Shown here in pieces: positions 7,053 through 15,726 of a DNA stretch of 64,000 nucleotides (position 1 is the first letter of the stretch; each line of letters begins with the position of its first letter). Location: positions 1-64,000 of the forward strand of contig DQFX01000012.1 in the NCBI GenBank assembly GCA_003531585.1. The letters are read 5' to 3'. The translations under genes and the position numbers were made by a program. The stretch comes from Oscillospiraceae bacterium (GTDB lineage: Bacteria; Bacillota; Clostridia; Oscillospirales; Ruminococcaceae). The notes beneath the pieces are model-generated. The model did not search any database, was not told the DNA's origin, and worked only from the letters and a program-made list of their open reading frames with translations.

Positions 7053-10000
7053 TTATCTGTTGAGCCTGAGATTTCTGAGCAGCAGGTAGTTGTCATCCAC
7101 CGTGCTGAACACATGTCGGCTGCTGCCGCTGATTATTTCATTGATATACTCCCCTGCCTGGCGGTAGAACTCCTCCTCGTAGTGAACGATGTGGGCTCCG
7201 CCCAGCGGGAAGCTGTCGGAAGCATAGAAATGCTTCGAAATGTCGATGACATAGCACCCGGTAACGCTCGCGAAGCGCTCCTCGCACAGCGAGATGAACT
7301 TCTTCTTTATCTCGTACATGCCGTCGTCCTCAAGGTGCCTGAGCCTGTTGTCGAGGTCGATGTAGCTGTCCTTCGGCTCAGTCTTGAGGAGGATTATGTT
7401 CTCGCCGTACTTTTCAAGTATCATCTTTGCAAAGCGGGTCATACTGTCGAAGCAGTACTTCATGTCGCGTTTCTCAAAGAGGTAGCACTCCTGGCAGTCC
7501 TTCTGAATGCTCTTGTAGAAATCCGTCCGGCAGATGAAATCGTCAATCTCGAACAGACCTCCCTTGTAGTCTGCCATGCGGCAGATAAGATCGTACATAT
7601 CCACGAGTATCCACCGTGATTCGCTTCCCTTGATATCTGCGTCGCCGCTTCTCAGGAAGGAATCCTGCAATGTGCGCCTGCGCCATTTATTTCCGCAGAA
7701 CGCCTCCGCGCCGTCGGGAAGCTCCGCCTTTACCGGCGGCTCAAACGCCAGAATAGGAGCCTGCTTGAAAATGTACGTGCCGATGTGCGCGTCCTTGCTG
7801 CGGTTCGCAGATTCCCTTGAAACGCAGCTTCCCCAGATGTCCAGAGTCATGCGGTTGAGCGAAGCAACGTAGCGCTTTATCTGCGGCTTTCCGCGCAGCA
7901 GGAACGCAAGCTCCGCGCTCTCCTCGTTGACCGAAGCGCCGATCTCCGCCGAAAGCAGCCGCACCATCTTCTTGATGATGTTGAACTTCCCGCGGAATGC
8001 AGGCTCGAAAAACTCGTAGGATCTGTCAAGGTGTCCGCCAAGCAGAGCGTTGATTATCTCCGCCGCCCTGACTACCTCGTCGGCGCCGGGGTCGCTAGCA
8101 AAGAACTCCCTGACGGAGCAAAGCTCGGTACTCCCCGCGCGCTTCAGCTGCATAATGCGGCTTCCGTTCCTCGCGGCGAACTCCACGGAGGTGTACGCTA
8201 TCAGGAGGTCGGCGGCGCAGTTCATATCCAGCAGCCAGTTCTGGTAGGAGCGCGCGGTCATATTCCGGTAGTACTTCATAACGCGCTCGAACCATATCTG
8301 CTCATCGGGAATGTAAACGCTTGTCCTGCCATCGCCGGCGCAGAGCTTCCCTGCAGCGCGGTAGCAGTCGAGATAGTAATCGCGCTCGAAATCCTTGCCG
8401 TCGCCGCCCTCCATGAAATAGCCGCCGGAAAGGTCGACCGTCATCGGGGCGGTCAGGGTGATGAAGTAGTCCTCCATAGCGCGCATTGTTCTGTTGATGT
8501 TGCTGCGGAGCGTAACGTTGCGCAGCTCCGAGTGTTCCGCAGCGCGGCTGCTGAGTCTGTGCCGGAACAGGATTATCCTGTCCTTCGGGATAGCCGAAAG
8601 GAGCTGCTCCGCATAGCGCTTGACGAGCGGCTTCCAGATGTTTTCGCCGAACGGCGGGTTGACCTTCGTGAATTTCTCGCGGTTCACAGTGAAGTACGCA
8701 AGCTGCCTGAACGCTTTGCTATCAGTGAAGCAGCAGAACTCCTCCCCGGGCGCGCCGTTAGTTTTCCATACGGCGACAGAAGCCGCCGCGAAGAAGTCCA
8801 CCGCGCAGAAATCCGGCGCGGATTCCCTGACAGCCGCCGCAATATCCTTATTCATATCCAGCCTGAGCCGCTCGTCGGCGTTATCCGGAAGCGCTCCATC
8901 CGGCGCAGCCTTTGCGCAGCCGAGCGAGATCTGCGAGAGCCGCAGCCCGGATTTGTCCAGCCGGAATTCCGTACCCTGCGTGAAGATCCTTCCGAGCATA
9001 GGAGATCCGCTCAGAAACACCTTCGGGCGGTATGCATAGCAGTTGATCCGCTTGCCGATGACCTCTTTGGTGCGCTGTAGGGAAGCACGGCTCTCCGCGC
9101 TGTGCGGCGGGCTGACCGGAACTATCTCAGCGCCCCAGTCCCTGTCCTCCGTCATGCACGGAATGTAGGAGTATTTTGCAGAGATCCCGTCAGCGCCGCG
9201 GGTGAGTTCCACGCGGAGTATTGCGCTGTCGCGGTTTCCGCTGAGCTCCGACATTGTGGTGAGGAAATTCCCAAGCGAATACGCGCAGGGAACCAGCCTG
9301 CCGTCCGCCGCGCCGATATAGCTGAATCGCTGGACCATATGCGGGTGGGAGCCTACGATGAGGTCTGCCCCGGCGTCCGCCATGAACTGAGCTTCCTCGG
9401 CCTGATCCTTCCTTATCCGCGGGGAGTTCATACTCCCCCAGTGCTGATACGCAGCGATGAATTCAGCGCCCATGCGGCGTGCGCTGTTCACAAGCTCGGT
9501 GAAGTAGTCGCGGCTGTAAATTCCGGCGGGGTTGACCAGACCGCTCTTTGAGAGGTCCCAGCCGGTGTTGTTGGTTATCATGGTCGTAGCGATGACCGCG
9601 ACTTTTATCCCCTTTACGTCGGTCATAACAAGGGAATGCCCCATGCTGCCGATGTTGAGCATACCGCAGCGCCTTATCTCGGAATCGGCCGCCTTCAGCC
9701 CCTCAACGCCGCAGTCGGAATTGTGGTTGTTCGCGGTGACGACCGCGTTGAATCCTGCGGCAGCGACCGCGGAAATAAAAGTAGACGGCGAATTGCAGTT
9801 AGGCGCGCCGGTCAGCAGCCGGAGCTGCTCAAACTCGAACGGAGCGCGGTCGATACTGGTGGTCTCAAGCACTCCGGCGGTGAAGTCCGCCCCGGAGAGA
9901 ATATCCCTGACCCGCCTGAACGAATCGAAGTAGTCGTGCTGGTGCCCGGAGGCAAGCCGCTGGTGCTTGACCGCGCACATAATATCCCCGGTGAACATCA

Positions 10001-10550
10001 TGACAGCCTTCTCGCGGCGCACTGAAAGGCCGCGCCCGACCTCCACGCGGGTAACGAAGGTCTGGCGGTTCTCGGAGGTTATCGTAATATGCGCCGTGCC
10101 CTCTGCCTTTCCGGTGATCTGCCCGAGCGTATCCACCGGAACTATCTCCGGAGCGTCCGACGAAAACGAAGCCTGCGGGACGCGGTTAGCCTCCTCCCAG
10201 AAAAGCTGAGCGGTCTCGCCGAGGTCAAGACATACCACCTTCTGCGCGGTAAGCTTAAGCGATATCGGAACGAATCTGACTTTCTGCGAGCGCTCGCCGA
10301 GCATCTCCCTGCCGTCCTTTACCGAATAAGCGCAGACCTCCGCAAAGTACTCCCTGCCGTTTGTGAAGCCGAGTATCACCCTGGAGCAGCCCTGCGCGTA
10401 GCGCGTCTTGAACACCTTATCCGGCTCGCTGCCGTCGTAGAAGAACATGCGGTAGCCGGCTGCGCCACTGACCTCGTCCCAGGTGAGCTGGGCAGACCTG
10501 TCCCTGCCGGTTATCCTGAAATTCTGCGGTGCCTTTAAAACCTGTGCCAT
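7053..10550 (-). CDS. Large multidomain protein: Fn3, Ig-like, CapA-type metallophosphatase, DUF6270-like modules
   Basis: The 1165-residue protein has no signal peptide. Residues 5-95 resemble a fibronectin type III domain and about 98-180 a bacterial Ig-like (BIG2) domain. Residues 185-500 form a CapA/PGA_cap domain: FTGDIMC, LETTS, TANNHNSDCG, YQHWGSMN, GSHPHMVQ and YSLGNF provide the metal-binding set. The C-terminal half holds a DUF6270 module beginning with DIWGSCVSR (near 925), and an earlier degenerate copy beginning LSGSPMLGR (near 525). CapA domains act in poly-gamma-glutamate capsule or peptidoglycan-linked polymer metabolism; DUF6270 looks like an SGNH-type esterase/transferase fold. 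The combination suggests a polymer-modifying enzyme, substrate unknown. Confidence 0.85.
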   Translation of the reverse strand: MAQVLKAPQNFRITGRDRSAQLTWDEVSGAAGYRMFFYDGSEPDKVFKTRYAQGCSRVILGFTNGREYFAEVCAYSVKDGREMLGERSQKVRFVPISLKLTAQKVVCLDLGETAQLFWEEANRVPQASFSSDAPEIVPVDTLGQITGKAEGTAHITITSENRQTFVTRVEVGRGLSVRREKAVMMFTGDIMCAVKHQRLASGHQHDYFDSFRRVRDILSGADFTAGVLETTSIDRAPFEFEQLRLLTGAPNCNSPSTFISAVAAAGFNAVVTANNHNSDCGVEGLKAADSEIRRCGMLNIGSMGHSLVMTDVKGIKVAVIATTMITNNTGWDLSKSGLVNPAGIYSRDYFTELVNSARRMGAEFIAAYQHWGSMNSPRIRKDQAEEAQFMADAGADLIVGSHPHMVQRFSYIGAADGRLVPCAYSLGNFLTTMSELSGNRDSAILRVELTRGADGISAKYSYIPCMTEDRDWGAEIVPVSPPHSAESRASLQRTKEVIGKRINCYAYRPKVFLSGSPMLGRIFTQGTEFRLDKSGLRLSQISLGCAKAAPDGALPDNADERLRLDMNKDIAAAVRESAPDFCAVDFFAAASVAVWKTNGAPGEEFCCFTDSKAFRQLAYFTVNREKFTKVNPPFGENIWKPLVKRYAEQLLSAIPKDRIILFRHRLSSRAAEHSELRNVTLRSNINRTMRAMEDYFITLTAPMTVDLSGGYFMEGGDGKDFERDYYLDCYRAAGKLCAGDGRTSVYIPDEQIWFERVMKYYRNMTARSYQNWLLDMNCAADLLIAYTSVEFAARNGSRIMQLKRAGSTELCSVREFFASDPGADEVVRAAEIINALLGGHLDRSYEFFEPAFRGKFNIIKKMVRLLSAEIGASVNEESAELAFLLRGKPQIKRYVASLNRMTLDIWGSCVSRESANRSKDAHIGTYIFKQAPILAFEPPVKAELPDGAEAFCGNKWRRRTLQDSFLRSGDADIKGSESRWILVDMYDLICRMADYKGGLFEIDDFICRTDFYKSIQKDCQECYLFEKRDMKYCFDSMTRFAKMILEKYGENIILLKTEPKDSYIDLDNRLRHLEDDGMYEIKKKFISLCEERFASVTGCYVIDISKHFYASDSFPLGGAHIVHYEEEFYRQAGEYINEIISGSSRHVFSTVDDNYLLLRNLRLNR

Positions 10551-10565
10551 TTGTCAACCCTCGTG

Positions 10566-12296
10566 TTATGCTTTGTTGAATGAATTCCTTAGCTCCTCAA
10601 GCCTGCCGTAATTGCGGTAGAACGAATAGTATGCCCCGCAGAAATGCTGGATATCGTCTATTCTCATTCGGAAGCCGTCGTGCCGCACAAAGAACCCGCC
10701 CATATCGCACGCCGGGAACTTCAGATACATGACGAACTCCGGATAGCCGTAGCCGTTGAGCATGTAATCAGCGCGGTGGTATATAGTTTCCACGAACTTC
10801 GCAGCCCTGAACTTTTCAAGGTAGCTGCACTCCAGCCCCTGTTCAAGAATGCGGGAATACATCTCGAACGTTACGCACAGCAGCTCCAAGTAAGTATGGT
10901 AGGTGGTGTCCTGATTGTAGATACGGTCGAGATTAACGTTTGCGTTCTTCAGCCCAAAGCTCAGGTACTTGTCCTCGGGAAGGTGCTTCGTAAGCTCGTT
11001 CATAGCGTATGCGACCCAGTGGTCGCGGTGCTTCTCATAGCCCTCCCGGATGAACCTGTCAGCGGAAAGCGCCGCGGCGTCCAACCACTTTTTGTCGCCG
11101 GTAAACCCGTACAGCCGGGCAAGCGCGAATGTAGCCTCGCCGTCGTAGTACACGGTGCGGAACTTATCCTTCGGCGACAGCGTGGGGAAATTCAGCACGT
11201 GGAAAAAGCTTCCGTCGCGCTTGTCGAACAGCTCCATAATGCCGTTTCCAAGCTCCTCGCAGAGCGTCCTGTACCGCTGTGAGCCGGTGGCGTCCATGTA
11301 TTCCGTCAGCATTATCACCGCGATGGCGTTTCCGCCCACCTTTACCTCGCCCTTCGACTTCTCCGCAAGGTAGACCGTATTCGTCACGCCGGGGCGGTCG
11401 GGGTACTTCTTGAACGTGTTCGCTACCATGTACCCTATCGCCTTCTGAATCTGGTTCAGCGTGAATTTATCCTTCGTAAGCCGGTAGGAGCAGATAAGGC
11501 TCCAGATAGACGAAGAATGCCGCAGGATATTGTACCCGGGAATCTCCTTGTGGAATATCGGGTAGTATCCGTATTCAAACTTTCCGTCCAGCCCCACCAT
11601 ATTTTCAAGGTACTGCGCCGCCGTTTCAATGACCTCGAGCGCGGTCTTGTCGTCGAATTTCGAGATGATACGCCTGCCGCAGTTGTTTCCGCTTTCGTAG
11701 AGCGGATATACCCCGCCGCCGTCGGTGAAGAAGCTGCGGCAGTCGAAAAGCCGCACCTCCTCCGGGAAGGCGGTGAGCGTCCTCAGACCGCATGCCGAAA
11801 GGCGCTTGTTGACCCTTGTCAGCTCTATTTTATGCTCCTTGTATGTAATGACCCTCGAGCCGTTGATCTCACCCTCGATGAGCGCCGTCTGCATGCCCTC
11901 GTCAAATGAAATACCGCGCCGGAAGAACTCGTTGCGGCTCTTTGCGATAAGCTCCTCAAGCTCCGCGAACGAAACCCTTTCGCTTTTCACCGTGACATCC
12001 GACTTCACCCATGCAGGCATAAGCCCGCTTTTCCTGACGTACTCCCGGGCCGCACGGCAGGCGCTTTCCCATGCCTCCTCCGGGGAATCCCCGGCTCCGC
12101 GTAACACGGAGGCGCGTGTATTGATATCGCATACGGATATGAACGCGGCGTACTTCCCGCCGTTCATGGCTTCCGCGGACTCCGCCGCGAGCTTCTCAAA
12201 ACCGCCGTTTTCCGCATAGCTTTCCCGCAGGATATCCAGCTTTTTTTCAAGGCTGTTCATGAACTCAGCGATAACATGTGGATCAGATACTGCCAT
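10566..12296 (-). CDS. Six-hairpin (alpha/alpha)6 glycosidase-like protein
   Basis: I choose the ATG at 12296, 5 bases after GGAGG; a GTG at 12302 overlaps that site. The protein is 576 residues with no signal peptide. The N-terminal 190 residues are mixed and not recognised. Residues 210-570 show repeating helical pairs with aromatic and acidic loops such as GKFEYGYYP, VYYDGEATFALARLYG and DMGGFFVRHDG, as in glycoside hydrolases, epimerases and lyases of the alpha/alpha toroid class. It opens the operon that continues into the CapA-like gene 15 bases downstream, so a linked role in a surface polymer is likely. Catalytic activity cannot be assigned from sequence. Confidence 0.65.
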   Translation of the reverse strand: MAVSDPHVIAEFMNSLEKKLDILRESYAENGGFEKLAAESAEAMNGGKYAAFISVCDINTRASVLRGAGDSPEEAWESACRAAREYVRKSGLMPAWVKSDVTVKSERVSFAELEELIAKSRNEFFRRGISFDEGMQTALIEGEINGSRVITYKEHKIELTRVNKRLSACGLRTLTAFPEEVRLFDCRSFFTDGGGVYPLYESGNNCGRRIISKFDDKTALEVIETAAQYLENMVGLDGKFEYGYYPIFHKEIPGYNILRHSSSIWSLICSYRLTKDKFTLNQIQKAIGYMVANTFKKYPDRPGVTNTVYLAEKSKGEVKVGGNAIAVIMLTEYMDATGSQRYRTLCEELGNGIMELFDKRDGSFFHVLNFPTLSPKDKFRTVYYDGEATFALARLYGFTGDKKWLDAAALSADRFIREGYEKHRDHWVAYAMNELTKHLPEDKYLSFGLKNANVNLDRIYNQDTTYHTYLELLCVTFEMYSRILEQGLECSYLEKFRAAKFVETIYHRADYMLNGYGYPEFVMYLKFPACDMGGFFVRHDGFRMRIDDIQHFCGAYYSFYRNYGRLEELRNSFNKA

Positions 12297-12331
12297 AGAC
12301 ACCTCCGGAAATTACACCTGTGATTTCTTTG

Positions 12332-12360
12332 ATTATAGCATATCTGCACTTATTTGTAAA
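12332..12360 (-). promoter_or_regulatory. SigA-type promoter of the glycosidase/CapA/pilus operon
   Basis: On the minus strand TTTACA (12355-12360), a 17-base spacer and TATAAT (12332-12337) lie about 35 bases before the start at 12296. No comparable promoter was noticed between the following genes, whose gaps are 28 bases or less, so this probably drives the whole unit down to pilT. Confidence 0.75.
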
Positions 12361-12372
12361 GAATAAATTAGC

Positions 12373-12504
12373 TTAGATATCTATTATATCCTCGTCGCTT
12401 TCATTTTTGAACTGCTTGACGAGCTTATCCGCAGCCCTGACGCCGATGATCACCGCCGCAAGGATAGCGGCGCTTGAAATCAGCCTGAATACTTCCTTTA
12501 CCAT
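12373..12504 (-). CDS. Small membrane protein, 43 residues
   Basis: ATG at 12504 is preceded by GGGAGGCAACTC, an excellent ribosome binding site lying inside the end of the upstream gene; start and upstream stop overlap as ATGGTAA. The product is one hydrophobic helix (LISSAAILAAVIIGV) followed by a charged tail ending in Asp/Glu/Ile. The function is unknown. Strong initiation signals and a clean stop argue that it is translated, coupled to the zinc-ribbon gene before it. Confidence 0.65.
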   Translation of the reverse strand: MVKEVFRLISSAAILAAVIIGVRAADKLVKQFKNESDEDIIDI

Positions 12505-13280
12505 GAGTTGCCTCCCATATACTCAAATCGTTCTGACATTTCATCTGCGCTGTCCACCGGATAATGGTCGGAAAACTGCGCCCACCAGTAATCCTTGTTA
12601 TCGCTGATATCCGTGAAATGAATATCCACGCGATAATACTCCAGCCCCGAATCCGCCCAAGCCCTGTAGGACTCATACATCGGATAGTCCTTCCATGGCT
12701 CCTGCTCGCCTTCCTCCGCCGGAAAAGTCAGCACACAGCGGACCTGCTCCACCGGGAGCCGCACATCGTGTATGTATCCCGGCTCGAGGTGCTGGCAGCT
12801 ATGCTTCATCTCGATTTTCGCCGGGGAATCCTCGAAGAACGGCTCGACCAGGTTCTTCCTTGCCTCAGACAATGCACAGGCGATATCGTGGTCGTCAGAA
12901 ACGACCTCACCGCCGGAAGCCATCACGGTGAACTCCACGCCGTCCAGCGAAAAAACAGCGCCATTATCGCCGGTCACGCTGAGGAAATCCGGAGAATACA
13001 GCTCTTCCGACAGCACCGCGCCGGAATAATTCGCGTCAACGTAAGCCTGAGCGGCTTTTATGTCCCGCTTTGAACCAACCTGACCGAGCATTGACGGAAA
13101 CACAACCGCCGCCGTTATGACGACAGCGCCTGCCGCAAGCACGCCAACTTTCACCCATAGCCTGACCGAATTCTGCTTCTTCAGCTCGCCGGAAAGCTGG
13201 TAATTAATGTTTCCGCACTTCCCGCACGCCGCCGACCTTTTAAGTTGACAGCCGCACTTTTCACAATATAATTTTTTCAT
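12498..13280 (-). CDS. Zinc-ribbon membrane protein of unknown function
   Basis: The 260-residue protein starts with a four-Cys zinc ribbon (YCEKCGCQLK...CGKCG, residues 5-23), followed by a basic stretch, one membrane helix (about 44-65) and an extracytoplasmic domain of 190 residues rich in acidic and aromatic residues. This layout is common in Clostridia for proteins of unknown role. It ends by overlapping a 43-residue membrane protein gene. The upstream MGMT gene stops 6 bases before it, so the three may be co-transcribed. Confidence 0.75.
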   Translation of the reverse strand: MKKLYCEKCGCQLKRSAACGKCGNINYQLSGELKKQNSVRLWVKVGVLAAGAVVITAAVVFPSMLGQVGSKRDIKAAQAYVDANYSGAVLSEELYSPDFLSVTGDNGAVFSLDGVEFTVMASGGEVVSDDHDIACALSEARKNLVEPFFEDSPAKIEMKHSCQHLEPGYIHDVRLPVEQVRCVLTFPAEEGEQEPWKDYPMYESYRAWADSGLEYYRVDIHFTDISDNKDYWWAQFSDHYPVDSADEMSERFEYMGGNSW

Positions 13281-13286
13281 AATACC

Positions 13287-13604
13287 TCACAAACCATTCC
13301 AGAGGAACCTGTCCAGATCAACAAATCCGTCCACCGAAACCTCGACGCCCTCCGCCCTGAGAAGCTCCGCCTGCTTATCGGCGCCGCCGAAAGCGAACGC
13401 CGGAGCTGTTTTTCCGAACCTGTTCAGCACGCGGTGACATGGGATCACACCCGGCTCCGGATTCGCATGAAGCGCATAGCCGACCGCCCTCGCCCAGCGC
13501 GGATTCCCGGCGAGCATGGCTATCTGACCGTAGGTTGCGACCTTCCCGCTGGGGATTCTCCTGACGACTTCGTAAATTCGTTCAAAAGCAGATTTTTCTG
13601 ACAT
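13287..13604 (-). CDS. MGMT-family methylated-DNA cysteine methyltransferase domain protein
   Basis: The start is the ATG at 13604 after GGGAGGG; this gives 105 residues, covering only the C-terminal DNA-binding/active-site domain of Ogt/Ada. The helix-turn-helix region (SGKVATYGQIAMLAG), the Arg finger region (ARAVGYAL) and the active-site motif IPCHRV are present, so the acceptor Cys is intact, unlike alkyltransferase-like proteins that have Trp or Ala there. It should repair O6-alkylguanine or bind such lesions to signal repair. Short stand-alone forms are common in Firmicutes. Confidence 0.85.
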   Translation of the reverse strand: MSEKSAFERIYEVVRRIPSGKVATYGQIAMLAGNPRWARAVGYALHANPEPGVIPCHRVLNRFGKTAPAFAFGGADKQAELLRAEGVEVSVDGFVDLDRFLWNGL

Positions 13605-13612
13605 GTTCCCTC

Positions 13613-13648
13613 CCGAAAACAAAACGGCAGACATCACTGCCTGCCGTT
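13613..13648 (-). terminator. Intrinsic terminator after clpX
   Basis: On the minus strand AACGGCAG and CTGCCGTT (13623-13630 and 13641-13648) form an 8-bp stem with a 10-base loop, followed by TTGTTTT. It sits directly after the clpX stop and overlaps the start region of the MGMT gene. Confidence 0.75.
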
Positions 13649-13653
13649 ACCGA

Positions 13654-14949
13654 TCAATTCTTTGCCGCTTTCTTTGCAGGCTTTTTCTTTCTGTCATGCT
13701 CGATGACAGGCTCGCCGGTGCCGTTTACGCAGTCGGCGGTGATCGTGATCTTGCTTATCGTCTCGTCGCTGGGCGCGGTGAACATGATGTCGCGCAGAGT
13801 AGCTTCAACGATGGAGCGCAGACCTCTCGCACCCGTGTTGCGCTCGATGGACTTCTTCGCGATGGCGCGGAGCGCGTCCTGATCGAACTCAAGGTCGATG
13901 TTGTCGGCGTTGAACAGGTACTTGTACTGCTTGATGAGCGCGTTCTTCGGCTCGTCAAGTATACGCACCAGGGCGTCCTCGTCCAGGGCGTCAAGCACGG
14001 TAACGACCGGCAGACGACCGATAAGCTCGGGGATAATTCCGAACTTCACAAGATCCTCCTGGCTTACCTGGTGGAGTATCTTGTAGCTCTCCTTCTCCTT
14101 CTTGGAAGCGACCTCGGCTCCGAAGCCCATCGCAGAGCTTGAAACCCTGGAAGCGATCATCTTCTCAAGACCCTCGAAAGCACCGCCGCAAATGAACAGT
14201 ATGTTCTTGGTGTTGATCTGAATGAACTCCTGGTGGGGGTGCTTTCTGCCGCCCTGGGGAGGTACGTTGGAGATGGTACCCTCGACGATCTTCAGAAGCG
14301 CCTGCTGAACGCCCTCACCGCTTACGTCGCGTGTGATGGAGGTATTCTCGCTGCGTCTGGAGATCTTGTCGATCTCGTCGATGTAGATTATGCCGCGCTC
14401 AGCCGCTTCGATATCGTAATCGGCAGCCTGAATGAGTCTCAGCAGAACGTTCTCAACGTCCTCGCCGACATATCCCGCCTGGGTCAGCGTTGTTGCGTCC
14501 GCGATTGCGAACGGAACATTCAGCAGCTTCGCCAGGGACTGCGCCAGCATTGTCTTTCCGACGCCGGTAGGGCCGAGCAGCAGCACGTTGGACTTCTGAA
14601 GCTCTACTTCGTCGTCGGCTTCCTCGTCGTTGAGGAAGGTTCTCTTGTAGTGGTTGTAAACGGACACGCTGAGGATCTTCTTTGCCTCGTCCTGTCCGAT
14701 GATGTACTGATCGAGATAAGCCTTGATCTCCTCGGGCTTCATAAGCTCGCTGCCGTTGGAGATGAACTCGGACTTGCTGTCGGACACAGCCGAGGGAGCA
14801 CGACCGGGCTTGATGTCGCCGCTTTCCACAAGCATATTGTAGGAAGCGAGCACGCACTCGTTGCAGATCACGGATTTTTCGCCAAGACCTCCGTAGAGGA
14901 TACGGCGTACTTTATCCTCGCTCTTTCCGCAAAAGGAGCAAACCATCAT
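13654..14949 (-). CDS. clpX: ATP-dependent Clp protease ATP-binding subunit ClpX
   Basis: The 431-residue protein has the complete ClpX plan. An N-terminal C4 zinc finger (CSFCG...CNECV, residues 4-32) recognises substrates and adaptors. Then comes one AAA+ module with Walker A GPTGVGKT (near 130), Walker B IIYIDEID (near 195), a pore loop GYVGEDVE and an IGF-class ClpP-binding loop read here as MGFGAE. ClpX unfolds tagged proteins and feeds them to ClpP. It is the last gene of a tig-clpP-clpX cluster, a classical chaperone and protease arrangement, and is followed by a terminator. Confidence 0.97.
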   Translation of the reverse strand: MMVCSFCGKSEDKVRRILYGGLGEKSVICNECVLASYNMLVESGDIKPGRAPSAVSDSKSEFISNGSELMKPEEIKAYLDQYIIGQDEAKKILSVSVYNHYKRTFLNDEEADDEVELQKSNVLLLGPTGVGKTMLAQSLAKLLNVPFAIADATTLTQAGYVGEDVENVLLRLIQAADYDIEAAERGIIYIDEIDKISRRSENTSITRDVSGEGVQQALLKIVEGTISNVPPQGGRKHPHQEFIQINTKNILFICGGAFEGLEKMIASRVSSSAMGFGAEVASKKEKESYKILHQVSQEDLVKFGIIPELIGRLPVVTVLDALDEDALVRILDEPKNALIKQYKYLFNADNIDLEFDQDALRAIAKKSIERNTGARGLRSIVEATLRDIMFTAPSDETISKITITADCVNGTGEPVIEHDRKKKPAKKAAKN

Positions 14950-15019
14950 AATATCTGTATTCCTCTCAAATAGCGAAGCGCCCGGAAAGCGGCAGCCCTC
15001 CGGGGCGTTCTGTGTTAAA

Positions 15020-15622
15020 TTACTTGATATCCGCTCTGTTTCTGTAAACCTTGTCGATCAGACCGTATTCCAGAGCCTCGTCCGCGGACATGAAGTTGTC
15101 ACGCTCGGTGTCGCGGCAGATGGTCTCGTAGTCCTTGCCGGTGTTCTCGCTGAGAATGCGGTTCAGACGTTCCTTAGTCCTCTGAAGGTAGTTGGAGTGG
15201 ATCATGATGTCAGTTACCTGACCGGAAAGACCGCTGCCGGAAATAAGCGGCTGGTGGATCATAATTTCACTGTTGGGAAGTGCGATACGCTTACCCTTAG
15301 CGCCGGAAGAAAGCAGGAAAGCACCCATTGAAGCAGCCATACCAGTGCAGATGGTCGAAACGTCGCACTTGATGTACTGCATGGTGTCGTAGATCGCCAT
15401 ACCGTCAGAAACAGACCCTCCGGGGCTATTGATATACAGGTAGATATCCTTGTCAGGATCCTGCCCCTCAAGATAGAGGAGCTGTGCGACTACAACGCTT
15501 GCTGTCGCCGAATTGACCTGATCATGCAGAAGAATGATACGGTCGTTAAGAAGCCTGGAGAAAATATCGTAGGAACGTTCTCCGTGGTTGCTCTGCTCTA
15601 CTACATAAGGAATATAAGCCAT
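15020..15622 (-). CDS. clpP: ATP-dependent Clp protease proteolytic subunit ClpP
   Basis: The ATG at 15622 is preceded by AAAGGAG and gives 200 residues beginning MAYIPYVVEQ, the usual ClpP length; a longer frame to 15667 is not needed. The catalytic triad is visible: Ser in GMAASMGAF (near 97), His in IMIHQP (near 122) and Asp in the following DTERDNF region. Tetradecameric ClpP degrades proteins delivered by ClpX or the ClpE-type protein encoded at 27658-30063. It lies between tig and clpX. Confidence 0.97.
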   Translation of the reverse strand: MAYIPYVVEQSNHGERSYDIFSRLLNDRIILLHDQVNSATASVVVAQLLYLEGQDPDKDIYLYINSPGGSVSDGMAIYDTMQYIKCDVSTICTGMAASMGAFLLSSGAKGKRIALPNSEIMIHQPLISGSGLSGQVTDIMIHSNYLQRTKERLNRILSENTGKDYETICRDTERDNFMSADEALEYGLIDKVYRNRADIK

Positions 15623-15678
15623 AAAGCTCCTTTCCCCGCTTGCGCGGCTGCCTGTGCCGGTTTCCATAAAGATACGCA

Positions 15679-15708
15679 GGCTGTCTGTGCGAAGCCGCCC
15701 AGACAGCC
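15679..15708 (-). other. RNA hairpin between tig and clpP
   Basis: GGCTGTCTG and CAGACAGCC form a perfect 9-bp stem around a 12-base loop on the minus strand. There is no T-run, so this is not a standard terminator. It may protect the clpP-clpX part of the transcript or adjust expression ratios. Confidence 0.45.
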
Positions 15709-15726
15709 GTTGTAATGCTGCTGTGA

